From assembly GCF_003473545.1 (NCBI RefSeq), contig NZ_QUCM01000014.1, positions 21,767-85,766 on the forward strand: 64,000 bases of DNA, in the 5' to 3' direction. The position numbers and the translations under genes were made by a program. The notes under the pieces were generated by a model. The model worked only from the letters and a program-made list of their open reading frames with translations, had not been told where the DNA came from and made no database searches. The stretch comes from Clostridium sp. AM22-11AC (GTDB taxonomy: Bacteria > Bacillota > Clostridia > Lachnospirales > Lachnospiraceae). Shown in pieces: positions 34,272 to 43,766 of the stretch (its first letter is position 1; each line of letters begins with the position of its first letter).

Positions 34272-35444
34272 ATGAAAGTACGAAAAAACCACACACGTTT
34301 CCTGTGCGGCTCTCTGGCGGCTGCAGCGGCTATTTCTCCTATACTGAGTATAACTGCATGGGCAGACAATATTTCCACAGCCAATTTTAATCTGCGCCAG
34401 CAGGTTGTAAAGCTGACCGGTATCATGGAGATATCCAGTTTCAGGGAAAGTGTTACCAGAGCGGACTTTGCAAAAATGCTGGTAAAGGCATCCAGTTACC
34501 GCGAAAATCTGCCAACTTCCAATGTTTCTGTTTACGCAGATGTGCCGGCAACGGATCCAAATGCAGTGTATATCCGCATTGCAGCAAGAGAAGGCTGGAT
34601 GAGTGGGTACTTAGGTGGAAAATTCAAACCGGAGGATCCGGTCCTTTATAAAGATGCAGTAAAGGCTATCCTTACCATGTTAGGTTATACAGATGATGAT
34701 TTTACAGGAGATCTGGTCTCTTCCCGCATATCCAAGTTTAACTATCTGGAATTAAACGAGGATGTAAGCCGTCAGGCTGCCGATGAGGTGAACCAGACAG
34801 ACTGCATGAATATTTTTTATAACCTGTTAAAGACCAAGAAAAAGGACAGCAATGAGATCTATGGTACGATCTTAGACTGTGAGTTAAATTCTGACGGTGA
34901 GATCAATCCCATCACTATTCTGGATGATGAGCGGAAAGGCCCGATTCTGGTACATAAAAACTTCAGCGTTTCCCAGTCTGTACCTTTTGATACAGAAGAC
35001 GCAAATGTGTTCTTAAATGGTGTGGCAAGTACTTTATCTGCAGTAAAATCCGCCCAGCAGCAGGCTGGTTTTGCAGTTTTATATTACAATGTAAAATCAA
35101 AGACGATCTGGGCTTATACCACCATGGGCTGGGACAATGATGATAATTCCGGCAATAACTCTTATATCCTCTTAAAGGGTGAGATCAAAAATATTTATTA
35201 TAAATCCACGGATGTTATGACACCAACTTCTGTTCGTATTGAAGTAGATCAGGCAAATTCAGATGACAGCTTTGATACCAGCGAGGATGTAGACTCTGAT
35301 GGTTACCTGACCATCAGCCTTGACTCTTCGGAACTCCAGTATATGTTCTCTATTTATGGAGATCTGGAAGTAGGCGATGACGTAGTCCTGGTATGTAACC
35401 GCAACGGAAGCTCTTATACAGCGGTTGATGCACTTGAATACTAA
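34272..35444 (+). CDS. Secreted SLH-domain protein of unknown function
   Basis: 390 residues. N-terminal signal peptide: basic MKVRKNHTRF, hydrophobic LCGSLAAAAAISPILSITAWA with a likely cut after AWA. Residues about 50-150 contain S-layer-homology repeats (VTRADFAKMLVKAS, then VPATDPNAVYIRIAAREGWMSGYLGGKFKPEDPVLYKDAVKAILTMLG), which bind wall polymers. The C-terminal half (about 190-390) is beta-rich and acidic without a family I recognise. It ends 10 bp before a MacA-like gene, so it is probably co-transcribed with the exporter genes. GAGAGGAG upstream is the ribosome binding site. Confidence 0.85.
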   Translation: MKVRKNHTRFLCGSLAAAAAISPILSITAWADNISTANFNLRQQVVKLTGIMEISSFRESVTRADFAKMLVKASSYRENLPTSNVSVYADVPATDPNAVYIRIAAREGWMSGYLGGKFKPEDPVLYKDAVKAILTMLGYTDDDFTGDLVSSRISKFNYLELNEDVSRQAADEVNQTDCMNIFYNLLKTKKKDSNEIYGTILDCELNSDGEINPITILDDERKGPILVHKNFSVSQSVPFDTEDANVFLNGVASTLSAVKSAQQQAGFAVLYYNVKSKTIWAYTTMGWDNDDNSGNNSYILLKGEIKNIYYKSTDVMTPTSVRIEVDQANSDDSFDTSEDVDSDGYLTISLDSSELQYMFSIYGDLEVGDDVVLVCNRNGSSYTAVDALEY

Positions 35445-35454
35445 GGGGGATATT

Positions 35455-37155
35455 ATGAAAAAGAAGAAAAAGTGGATCAAACTGGTGATCATCCTTCTTG
35501 TGATCGCCATTGCAGCAAGAGCTATCTTTGTATGGAAAAGTCATAAGGCTAAGGCAGCAGCGGCAGCTGCAACAGCAGAAAATACAGCAACCGTAGAAAA
35601 AAGAAGCATCAGTTCCCAGCTGTCTTCTTCCGGCACATTGGAGGCAAAGGATACTTACAGCATCACTTCCATGGTGGAAGGTGAGGTAGTATCTGCCAAC
35701 TTTGAGGAAGGTGACCAGGTGGAGAAGGATCAGGTCCTTTATGAGATCGACCGATCCAGTATGGATACAGACTTAAACAGTGCCCAGAATTCTGTTACCC
35801 GGTCCCAGACCTCTTATGCAGACGCACTGGATGATTATAACCAGGCAGCATCGGATTACAGCGGAAATACATATAAGGCAACTGATACAGGCTATATTAA
35901 GGAACTGTATATCAGCGTGGGAGATAAAGTCAGCGGAAATACAAAGCTGGCAGACATCTACAGTGATGATCTGATGGAGATCCGCATTCCATTTTTAAGC
36001 GGGGAAACAGAACTGATCCCTGTAGGCAGCACAGCTGTTCTTACACTGGTTGATTCCGGGGAGCAGATCGAAGGTACCGTTAAGGCAGTTGCAAACAGGG
36101 AAGAGACTCTTTCCGGCGGCCGTCTGGTAAAATATGTGACGATCACTGTAAATAATCCAGGCGGACTTACCACTTCAACAGTAGCTTCTGCCCAGATCGG
36201 TGAGTTTGTAGGCAGTGAAGAGGGTACTTTTAAGGCTTCCACAGATACTACTATGAACGCAGATCTGGCTGTAAGCGTAGAAGTAGAAGAACTGCTGGTC
36301 CATGAGGGCGATTATGTGACCAAGGGAACTCCTATTTTCCGTATGACTTCCCGTACAGCAGAAAAACTGATGCGCAATTATAAGGATGCTTTAGACAAGG
36401 CCCAGGAAAGTGTAGAGTCTGCCCAGAGCAAGTTGGAAAGCACCCAGGACAGCTACGATAATTATACCATCACAGCACCGATCTCCGGACAGGTGATCAC
36501 AAAGAACTTTAAGGTAGGAGATAACATTACAAAAAATACCAGTTCTACCACTACACTGGCAACTATTTATGACCTGTCTGCACTGACATTTAAAATGTCC
36601 ATTGATGAACTGGATATCCAGAGTGTAAAGGTGGGCCAGAATGTAACTGTAACAGCAGATGCCTTTGAGGGCCAGACCTTCTCAGGAACAGTTACAAATG
36701 TCAGTCTGGAAAGTACATACTCTAATGGTGTCAGCACCTATCCGGTTACTGTAACCATGGATGAAGTAGGAGATCTGCTTCCTGGTATGAATGTAGACGG
36801 TGTGATCACATTGGAAGAAGCAAATGATGTTCTTACCATCCCGGTAGATGCCCTGATGAGAGGCAACCAGGTCTATATCAAAGATGACTCTGTAAAAGAG
36901 CAGCAGGGACCGGTTCCAGCAGGCTTTAAGGCAGTGGAAGTAGAAACAGGTCTGACCAACGACTCTTATGTGGAGATCAAGAGCGGACTTTCTGAAGGTG
37001 ATACAGTCTATGTGGCTAAATCCAGCACCGGTTCTACCAATTCCTTTATGGGTGGCCCGGGAATGGGCGGCCCCGGAGGCGGTATGGGCGGCCCGCCAAG
37101 CGGTGGCGGTAATGACGGCGGAAACCGTGGTGGAAACGGCGGCGGCCCAAGATAG
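35455..37155 (+). CDS. MacA/HlyD-type membrane fusion protein
   Basis: 566 residues. N-terminal membrane anchor (WIKLVIILLVIAIAARAIFVW), lipoyl-like halves (STSGTLEAKDTYSITSM-type start around residue 60; GQVITKNFKVGDNI later), a coiled-coil hairpin and a beta-barrel domain; C-terminus is a Gly/Pro-rich tail (GGPGMGGPGGGMGGPP, then GGNDGGNRGGNGGG). The central part has a duplicated fusion-protein-like segment (residues about 130-280), making it longer than typical MacA. It bridges the following ABC transporter to the outside. ATG at 35455 with AAGGGGG upstream. The following ATPase starts 41 bp after. Confidence 0.88.
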   Translation: MKKKKKWIKLVIILLVIAIAARAIFVWKSHKAKAAAAAATAENTATVEKRSISSQLSSSGTLEAKDTYSITSMVEGEVVSANFEEGDQVEKDQVLYEIDRSSMDTDLNSAQNSVTRSQTSYADALDDYNQAASDYSGNTYKATDTGYIKELYISVGDKVSGNTKLADIYSDDLMEIRIPFLSGETELIPVGSTAVLTLVDSGEQIEGTVKAVANREETLSGGRLVKYVTITVNNPGGLTTSTVASAQIGEFVGSEEGTFKASTDTTMNADLAVSVEVEELLVHEGDYVTKGTPIFRMTSRTAEKLMRNYKDALDKAQESVESAQSKLESTQDSYDNYTITAPISGQVITKNFKVGDNITKNTSSTTTLATIYDLSALTFKMSIDELDIQSVKVGQNVTVTADAFEGQTFSGTVTNVSLESTYSNGVSTYPVTVTMDEVGDLLPGMNVDGVITLEEANDVLTIPVDALMRGNQVYIKDDSVKEQQGPVPAGFKAVEVETGLTNDSYVEIKSGLSEGDTVYVAKSSTGSTNSFMGGPGMGGPGGGMGGPPSGGGNDGGNRGGNGGGPR

Positions 37156-37196
37156 AGTTATCCACAAGAGAGCAGGGCAGTGTGAAAGGAGTTTTT

Positions 37197-38030
37197 ATGT
37201 TTCGTTTGTGGAAAGGTCGGAAAGATGCTGAGAATAAAACAAACAACTTGAATGAGAAAAATACTCATGAGATAAAATCTCAAATTGAGAATGATGGCAC
37301 AAATGGTACAGATCTGGATAAACCAGGCAGCCATCTTATTGATCTTCGCCACATTTTCAAGATCTACTATCTTGGCGGCGAAGAGGTCCGTGCCAATGAT
37401 GATGTAAGCGTAGCTATTGACAAAGGTGAGTTCGTAGCGATTGTGGGAAAATCCGGAAGCGGAAAATCCACATTGATGAATATTATCGGAGCGCTGGATG
37501 TGCCTACCAAAGGAGAATACTACCTGGGAGGGGAAGATGTAAGCAAAATGGAAGATAAACAGCTTGCAAGGATCCGCAACAAGATGATCGGTTTTATCTT
37601 CCAGCAGTACAACCTTCTTCCAAAGTTAAATCTCCTGGAAAATGTAGAGCTTCCCCTTCTCTATGCAGGAGTGGGAAGTGAAGAACGCAGGCAGCGGGCC
37701 ATGGCTTCTTTAGAAAAAGTAGGTCTGGCAGAAAAATGGAAAAATATGCCAAATCAGTTATCCGGCGGCCAGCAGCAGCGAGTATCTATTGCAAGAGCTC
37801 TGGCCGGGGATCCGTCCCTGATCCTGGCAGATGAACCTACAGGCGCCCTGGACTCCAAGACCAGCCGTGAGGTTTTAAATTTCTTAAAACAGTTAAACGA
37901 AGAAGGAAATACCATTGTAATGATCACCCACGATAATTCTATTGCCATGGAGGCAAAACGGGTGGTGCGCATTGCAGATGGACACAAAATATTTGACGGA
38001 GATGTAAAAGATTATGCTGCAATCCTTTAA
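37197..38030 (+). CDS. MacB/LolD-type ABC transporter ATP-binding protein
   Basis: 277 residues. An unusual polar N-terminal extension of about 45 residues precedes the nucleotide-binding domain. Walker A is GKSGSGKST, the signature LSGGQQQR, and Walker B LILADEPTGALD; the H-loop is in VMITHDN. This belongs to the LolD/MacB/FtsE group that powers export of peptides, lipoproteins or antibiotics. The start at 37197 is preferred (AAAGGA 6 bp upstream) over a GTG 15 bp earlier. It overlaps the permease gene by 17 bp. Confidence 0.92.
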   Translation: MFRLWKGRKDAENKTNNLNEKNTHEIKSQIENDGTNGTDLDKPGSHLIDLRHIFKIYYLGGEEVRANDDVSVAIDKGEFVAIVGKSGSGKSTLMNIIGALDVPTKGEYYLGGEDVSKMEDKQLARIRNKMIGFIFQQYNLLPKLNLLENVELPLLYAGVGSEERRQRAMASLEKVGLAEKWKNMPNQLSGGQQQRVSIARALAGDPSLILADEPTGALDSKTSREVLNFLKQLNEEGNTIVMITHDNSIAMEAKRVVRIADGHKIFDGDVKDYAAIL

Positions 38031-39192
38031 ACTGGCTATAAAAAGCATATGGGGCAATAAGATGCGCTCTTTCCTGACTATGTTAGGCATCATCATCGGT
38101 GTGGCAGCGGTCATTATCCTGGTAAGTCTGGTCAATGGCTATATGGGAAGCGTAGTGGAAAGTTTTGCCAGCATGGGTGTAAACCAGATCAATGTAAATA
38201 TGACCAATCTTACATCCCGTACTGTAGATGCAGATCAGATGTATGCATTTTACGATGAACACGGAGATCTTTTTGATGGCATCAGCCCTAATGTATCTCT
38301 GTCAGCTACTGTAAAAAAGGGAGATGACTCCATGGACTCTACCAGTGTGGCAGGCAGAAGCGAGCAGTACCTGGATATGAAGGATTATGATCTGCAGATC
38401 GGAAGAAATATTGCTTATTCTGATATTGCTTCCCGGCAGAAAGTATGTGTGATCGGTTCCTATGTGGCCCAGGAACTGTTTGGAAGTGCAGAAAAGGCCA
38501 TTAATGAGACCTTGAAAATAAATGGTTATGCCTTTAAAGTAGTTGGTATCGTGGAGACTCAGGATGAGGATAACATGGAAGACGGCGGGACGGATGATTT
38601 CGTGTGGATCCCTTACAGCGTAGCCACCAGCCTTGCAGGAAGCGCCAATATCAGCAGTTATACATTAACGGTATCAGATACAGATAATGCAGATACAGCC
38701 AAGACCCTGATTCAGAATTTCCTGTATGAGACCTTTAAAGACAGTGACCTTTACAGAGTAACAGCTATGAGTGAGATGCTGGACTCCTTAAATGAACAGA
38801 TCGCCATGATGAGCGGTATGCTAGGTGGTATTGCCGGAATTTCCCTTTTAGTTGCAGGTGTTGGTGTTATGAATATCATGCTGGTATCTGTAACTGAGCG
38901 TACCAGAGAGATCGGCATCAGAAAGTCACTGGGAGCTGACAAGGGAACTATTTTACAGCAGTTTGTCATTGAGGCGGCAGTGACCAGTTCTTTAGGCGGC
39001 GTGGTAGGGATCATCATCGGCTGCGTAGCCACAAAAGTAGTGGGAACCATGATCGGGATCTCCACATCCCCTACACTGGCGGCAGTGCTGATCTCCTTTG
39101 GGGTGTCAGTAGCCATTGGCCTGTTCTTTGGATATATGCCGGCAAGACGGGCGGCAAACTTAAACCCTATTGATGCACTTAGAAGTGAGTAA
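38014..39192 (+). CDS. MacB/FtsX-type ABC transporter permease
   Basis: 392 residues: one N-terminal membrane segment after LAIKSIWGNKMRSFLTMLGIIIG, a large extracytoplasmic MacB_PCD domain (about 50-250) and three C-terminal membrane segments with the FtsX core (MNIMLVSVTERTREIGIRKSLGADKG, PARRAANLNPIDALRSE). It works with the ATPase and the fusion protein upstream. The substrate is unknown; an adjacent two-component system could respond to envelope stress or antimicrobial peptides. Confidence 0.93.
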   Translation: MLQSFKLAIKSIWGNKMRSFLTMLGIIIGVAAVIILVSLVNGYMGSVVESFASMGVNQINVNMTNLTSRTVDADQMYAFYDEHGDLFDGISPNVSLSATVKKGDDSMDSTSVAGRSEQYLDMKDYDLQIGRNIAYSDIASRQKVCVIGSYVAQELFGSAEKAINETLKINGYAFKVVGIVETQDEDNMEDGGTDDFVWIPYSVATSLAGSANISSYTLTVSDTDNADTAKTLIQNFLYETFKDSDLYRVTAMSEMLDSLNEQIAMMSGMLGGIAGISLLVAGVGVMNIMLVSVTERTREIGIRKSLGADKGTILQQFVIEAAVTSSLGGVVGIIIGCVATKVVGTMIGISTSPTLAAVLISFGVSVAIGLFFGYMPARRAANLNPIDALRSE

Positions 39193-39237
39193 TAAACGTT
39201 CTCTCCTGCAGCAGGGGGAGAAGCGCCACCCGGCTGA

Positions 39238-39289
39238 CAGTCAAATGTGAGATTTTACACAAATTTTACATTTGGCTGTTTTTGTTTTT
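39238..39289 (+). terminator. Terminator between exporter genes and two-component system
   Basis: CAGTCAAATGT (39238-39248) pairs with ACATTTGGCTG (39268-39278; one T-G pair), followed by TTTTTGTTTTT. Confidence 0.8.
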
Positions 39290-39370
39290 ACACAGCTGTG
39301 GTATGCTGATGATAAGAACATAACTGCATACTGCGGTTTTGCGGTTAAAAAGGGAAGGACGAGGATCACC

Positions 39371-40057
39371 ATGGATAAAATTTATATCATCGAAGATGAT
39401 GAAAACATACGCAATCTTTTAAAAATAGCGCTGGAAGGCTTTGGTTATGAGGCAGAAGGCTTTGAAACAGCAGAAGAAGGATTAGAGCGCATCAAAGAAG
39501 AAGTACCGTCACTTGCTATTTTTGACTGGATGCTTCCGGGAATGGATGGGGTTACGGCAATCCGCAAGATCCGCCAGACAGATGGCCTGCAGGAACTTCC
39601 CATTATGCTTTTAACTGCCAAAGAGAAAGAGCTGGACAAAGTAGTAGGTCTTGACTGCGGCGCTGATGACTATATGGTAAAGCCATTTGGTGTTCTGGAG
39701 CTTTCTGCAAGGATACGCAGCCTGCTGCGCCGCGCCAAAAGAGAAGAAAAGAAGGATACCCTTACTTTTGAAGATATCGTAGTCAACAAAAAGACCAGGG
39801 AAGTGACCAGTGAAGGTCATTTATGTGAACTGACCTTAAAAGAATTTGAACTTTTGGTCTATCTGATGGAAAACCAGTCCCGTGTGGTCACAAGAGACGA
39901 ACTTTTAAATCAGGTCTGGGGCTATGAATACGACGGGGAGACAAGAACGCTGGATATGCACATCCGTACTCTGCGTCAGAAACTGGGAGATAAGGAAAGT
40001 TCCTGCATTAAGACAGTCCGTGGTGTAGGTTACAGACTGGTGCATCAGGAAGGATAA
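39371..40057 (+). CDS. OmpR-family response regulator
   Basis: 228 residues. Receiver domain with acidic pair in IIEDDENIR, phospho-acceptor Asp in LAIFDWMLPGMDG, Thr in LLTAKE and Lys in YMVKPFG; C-terminal winged helix with LTLKEFELLVYLMENQSRVVTRDELL, and TRTLDMHIRTLRQKLGD as recognition region. It is the DNA-binding partner of the kinase encoded 22 bp downstream. ATG at 39371 has GAGGA upstream; an open frame further 5' overlaps the terminator at 39238 and is not credible. Confidence 0.95.
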   Translation: MDKIYIIEDDENIRNLLKIALEGFGYEAEGFETAEEGLERIKEEVPSLAIFDWMLPGMDGVTAIRKIRQTDGLQELPIMLLTAKEKELDKVVGLDCGADDYMVKPFGVLELSARIRSLLRRAKREEKKDTLTFEDIVVNKKTREVTSEGHLCELTLKEFELLVYLMENQSRVVTRDELLNQVWGYEYDGETRTLDMHIRTLRQKLGDKESSCIKTVRGVGYRLVHQEG

Positions 40058-40079
40058 AACCGGAGAGAGAGGAAAAAGT

Positions 40080-41492
40080 ATGAGAAAAGCCATTCTTGAG
40101 AAATTTATCTTTGTACTTTTAGCGGCGCTGTGTATCAACAGCGTCATCTTTTATATTGCCAGCCGGAATACGATACTGGATACAACAAAAAAAGACATGC
40201 TTTACACCATGGAGATATTGGATCAGACTCTGGATTATGAGGGAGATCTGGCAGGTCAGGTGCAGCGGATGGAGAATTTTACAGCGGGAAATCCCAGCCG
40301 TCTGACTTTGATCCGTACAGATGGAACGGTGGTTTCTGACTCAGATGCAGATCCGGCTGAACTGGACAATCATTTAAGCAGAAAAGAAGTAGTCCAGGCA
40401 ATGAAAAAGGGCAGTGGCTTTGCGGAACGTTATTCCCACACATTAAAGAGAAATCTTTTATATGTGGCCTACAGATCCAACCGGGCCGATATGATCATCC
40501 GTGTTTCCGTGCCTTATTCCGGTGCCAGCGAATACCTGACCATGCTCCTTCCGGCGGCTCTTTTCAGCTTCCTGGCGGCTCTTGCCTGTGCACTGGTGGT
40601 TTCCAAACGTTTCGTGGACTCTGTAACACAGCCTTTAAGCAATATTGCAGCGGAAATGTCAAAGGTAAAGGGGGATTACAAAGGGGATTATACAGAACTG
40701 CATTTTGAAAAGTGCCAGTATCCGGAGTTAAATGTGATCGCAGAAACCACCATGGAAATGTCAAAAAATGTAAAAGCATATCTGACCCGGATCGACAAGG
40801 AAAAAAGGATCCGTCAGGAATTTTTCAGCAACGCTTCCCATGAATTAAAGACTCCTATCACATCGATCCAGGGATATGCGGAATTAATAGAAAATGGCAT
40901 GATTCAGGATGAGAACATGAAAATGGACTTTATCAAAAGGATCAAAAGGGAGGCCATCAATATGGCCGGCCTTATTAATGATATCCTGATGATCTCCAGA
41001 CTGGAAGCAAAGGATGCGGAAGTGGTTGTATCAGATGTGAGAGTCAGTGTGCTCCTTGAAGAGATCATAGACAGTTTAAAACCTGCAGCAGCAGCTGGAC
41101 AGGTATTTATACACTGTGACTGCCAGCCTCTTAGCATCAAGGCTAATCCGCAGCAGATGAAAGAACTGCTCTCCAATCTGGTGAGCAATGCTGTAAAATA
41201 CAACCGGCCAGGCGGTCAGGTATGGGTCAATATCCGGGAAAAAGACGGCAATATGGTTGCCCGTGTGCGTGATAATGGTGTTGGCATCCCTCAGGAGAGT
41301 CTGGACCGTATTTTTGAACGGTTCTACCGGGTGGATAAGGGCCGCAGCAGAAAACAGGGCGGTACCGGACTGGGACTTTCCATTGTAAAGCACATTGTTA
41401 ATTTCTATCATGGAACCATCCGTGTGACTTCCCAGTTAGATGAAGGTACAGAATTTGTAGTGACTATTCCTTTAAACTGGAAAGACCTGTAA
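40080..41492 (+). CDS. PhoR-type sensor histidine kinase
   Basis: 470 residues. Two membrane segments (about 8-27 and 157-178) flank an extracytoplasmic sensor domain of PhoR type. Then a HAMP-like linker, HisKA with phospho-accepting His in SNASHELKTPITS, and HATPase with NLVSNAVKYN (N box), DNGVGIP (G1) and GGTGLGLSIVKHIV (G2). It senses an envelope or phosphate-like signal and phosphorylates the OmpR-type regulator upstream. All catalytic residues are present, in contrast to the degenerate kinase at 54988. Confidence 0.94.
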   Translation: MRKAILEKFIFVLLAALCINSVIFYIASRNTILDTTKKDMLYTMEILDQTLDYEGDLAGQVQRMENFTAGNPSRLTLIRTDGTVVSDSDADPAELDNHLSRKEVVQAMKKGSGFAERYSHTLKRNLLYVAYRSNRADMIIRVSVPYSGASEYLTMLLPAALFSFLAALACALVVSKRFVDSVTQPLSNIAAEMSKVKGDYKGDYTELHFEKCQYPELNVIAETTMEMSKNVKAYLTRIDKEKRIRQEFFSNASHELKTPITSIQGYAELIENGMIQDENMKMDFIKRIKREAINMAGLINDILMISRLEAKDAEVVVSDVRVSVLLEEIIDSLKPAAAAGQVFIHCDCQPLSIKANPQQMKELLSNLVSNAVKYNRPGGQVWVNIREKDGNMVARVRDNGVGIPQESLDRIFERFYRVDKGRSRKQGGTGLGLSIVKHIVNFYHGTIRVTSQLDEGTEFVVTIPLNWKDL

Positions 41493-41564
41493 AATTTAAA
41501 AGACCGGTCAAGAATATAACTGGAAAAAACTGGAAAATCCATTGGTAAAAACGACGAAAAACAC

Positions 41565-41632
41565 TTTATTGCTTTAAATTCTAAGAAATTTAAAGCAATA
41601 AAATTGACGTGGGGATTTTTTTGTAGTATCAT
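41565..41632 (+). promoter_or_regulatory. Promoter with an abutting 16-bp perfect palindrome
   Basis: TTGACG (41604-41609) and TATCAT (41627-41632) are 17 bp apart. Directly before the -35, TTTATTGCTTTAAATT (41565-41580) and AATTTAAAGCAATAAA (41587-41602) form a perfect 16-bp inverted repeat with a 6-base loop. No T run follows on either strand, so it is either the terminator of the kinase gene without tail or, more likely, an operator or activator site for the ABC operon. Confidence 0.7.
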
Positions 41633-41684
41633 ACCCTTAGTTCGTATAAAACGAATGAGTTTTTATCGAAAAGAGGACGGTATT

Positions 41685-42737
41685 ATGAAAAAATCTACAA
41701 AGATCATGTCAGTATTATTAGCAGCAGCCTGCGCAGCATCTATGACCGGATGCGGCGGCTCCGGCAGCACAGCTACCACAGCAGCAGCGTCTGAAGCAGC
41801 AACAGAGGCAGCTTCTTCCGAAGAAGCAAAGAGCGATGCAGCAGCTTCCACCGATGGAAAAACCTACAACGTAGGTATCTGTCAGCTGGTACAGCACGTA
41901 GCACTGGATGCAGCTACCCAGGGATTTAAGGATGCATTAACCGATGCACTGGGCGATGCAGTTACCTTTGATGAGCAGAATGCACAGGGTGACTCCAACA
42001 CCTGTTCTACCATTATCAACAGCTTTGTTTCCAATCATGTAGACCTGATCCTTGCAAACGCAACTCCATCTCTCCAGGCAGCACAGGCAGGAACCAATGA
42101 GATCCCTGTATTAGGTACCGCTGTTACAGAGTATGGTGTAGCACTTGGCATTGACGGTTTTGACGGTCTGGTAGGCGGAAACATTTCCGGTACTTCTGAC
42201 CTGGCACCACTGGATGAGCAGGCAGCTATGCTTCACGAACTGTTCCCGGATGCAAAGAACGTTGGCCTGTTATACTGCTCTGCAGAAGCTAACTCCCAGT
42301 ATCAGGTAGATACTGTAAAGGCAGCTCTGGAAGAGATGGGATATACCTGCGAATACTACGCATTCTCTGACTCCAACGACCTTGCAACCATTACCACCAA
42401 TGCAGCAACCAACAGCGATGTGATCTATGTTCCAACTGATAATACAGTAGCAGCAAACACAGAGATCGTTAATAACATCTGCCAGCCTGCAAAGGTTCCT
42501 GTAATCGCAGGAGAAGAGGGCATCTGCTCCGGCTGTGGTGTTGCAACTCTTTCCATCAGCTACTATGACCTGGGCGTTGCAACCGGTAAGATGGCAGTTA
42601 AGATCCTTACAGGAGAAGCAAATGTTTCTGAAATGCCGATCGAATATGCACCTCAGTTTACAAAGAAGTACAACAAGACCATCTGCGATGCACTGGAGAT
42701 CACAGTTCCAGATGATTATGTAGCAATCGAGGAATAA
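41685..42737 (+). CDS. ABC transporter substrate-binding lipoprotein (TrpX/ABC_sub_bind type)
   Basis: 350 residues. Lipoprotein signal peptide with basic start MKKSTKIM and lipobox MTGC, then a low-complexity Ala/Ser/Glu/Thr linker to about residue 60. The mature part (YNVGICQLVQHVALDAATQGFKDAL) is the ABC_sub_bind family, used for tryptophan/tyrosine-type or other small ligands. Contact regions such as ILANATPSLQAAQAG and VLGTAVTEYG are typical. ATG at 41685 with GAGGAC upstream. It precedes the permease and ATPase genes. The ligand cannot be fixed from sequence; aromatic amino acids are the best-known ligands of the family. Confidence 0.9.
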   Translation: MKKSTKIMSVLLAAACAASMTGCGGSGSTATTAAASEAATEAASSEEAKSDAAASTDGKTYNVGICQLVQHVALDAATQGFKDALTDALGDAVTFDEQNAQGDSNTCSTIINSFVSNHVDLILANATPSLQAAQAGTNEIPVLGTAVTEYGVALGIDGFDGLVGGNISGTSDLAPLDEQAAMLHELFPDAKNVGLLYCSAEANSQYQVDTVKAALEEMGYTCEYYAFSDSNDLATITTNAATNSDVIYVPTDNTVAANTEIVNNICQPAKVPVIAGEEGICSGCGVATLSISYYDLGVATGKMAVKILTGEANVSEMPIEYAPQFTKKYNKTICDALEITVPDDYVAIEE

Positions 42738-42848
42738 TAAGAAAAACTAAGTTTGCAAAGAAACTTTTAATGTAAAAAAACTTTCATGGCAGACACAGCG
42801 GGAAGGCAAATGGGCCTCCCGCTGTATGCTGTTCTAAAGGGGAAAACA

Positions 42849-43766
42849 ATGAATATAATGAGTTTATTAAATGCTCTTCCTGGAGCAGTGGCACAGGGCC
42901 TGATCTGGGGCATCATGGCCATTGGTGTTTATATCACATTTCGTATACTGGATTTTGCGGATCTGACCGTAGACGGTTCTTTATGTATCGGCGGTGCAGT
43001 CTGCATTATGATGATGTTAAACGGACAGAATGTATGGGTGGCCATGTTTGCAGCACTCCTTGCAGGAATGGTGGCAGGCTGCGTCACCGGACTTTTACAT
43101 ACTTTTATGGGTATCCCGGCTATCCTTTCCGGTATTCTTACACAGTTAGGCCTGTATTCTATTAACCTGAAAATAATGGGAAAGGCAAACCAGGCGATCA
43201 ACGTAGACAAGTACAGCCTCCTTGTTTCTTTACGTTTTATCCGCAATGTGCCTCTCTTTAAAAATACCATCCTTTTAGTATCCCTGATCATCGTTGTGCT
43301 GATCGTTATCCTTTACTGGTTCTTCGGCACCGAGCTTGGCTGCTCCATCCGTGCAACCGGCTGCAATGACAAGATGGCAAGAGCCCAGGGTATTAACACC
43401 GACTTTAACCGTGTTCTGGGTCTGATGATCTCTAACGGTATGGTAGCTCTTTCCGGAGCTCTTCTTTCCCAGTATCAGGGCTTTGCTGATATCAATATGG
43501 GCCGTGGCGCTATCGTTATCGGTCTGGCTGCTGTTATCATCGGAGAAGCAATTTTCGGAAAGATCTTCAGAAACTTTGGCTTACGCCTTTTAAGTGTTGC
43601 TTTCGGTTCCATTATTTATTATCTGGTTCTTCAGATAGTCATCTGGCTGGGAATCGATACAGACCTGTTAAAGCTGCTGTCTGCAGCAGTAGTAGCCATC
43701 TTCCTGGCAATCCCAACATGGAAGGCACGTTATTTTTCAATGGGTTCTAAAGGAGGTAAAGCCTGA
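42849..43766 (+). CDS. ABC transporter permease (TrpY-like, branched-chain type)
   Basis: 305 residues with about 8-9 membrane segments; typical start MSLLNALPGAVAQGLIWGIMAIGVYITFRILDFADLTVDG, and the coupling region GCSIRATGCNDKMARAQGI (EAA-like loop). It is the membrane channel for the substrate-binding protein upstream. ATG at 42849 has AAGGGG 6 bp upstream. Its TGA stop overlaps the next start (TGATG), showing coupling with the ATPase gene. Confidence 0.92.
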   Translation: MNIMSLLNALPGAVAQGLIWGIMAIGVYITFRILDFADLTVDGSLCIGGAVCIMMMLNGQNVWVAMFAALLAGMVAGCVTGLLHTFMGIPAILSGILTQLGLYSINLKIMGKANQAINVDKYSLLVSLRFIRNVPLFKNTILLVSLIIVVLIVILYWFFGTELGCSIRATGCNDKMARAQGINTDFNRVLGLMISNGMVALSGALLSQYQGFADINMGRGAIVIGLAAVIIGEAIFGKIFRNFGLRLLSVAFGSIIYYLVLQIVIWLGIDTDLLKLLSAAVVAIFLAIPTWKARYFSMGSKGGKA

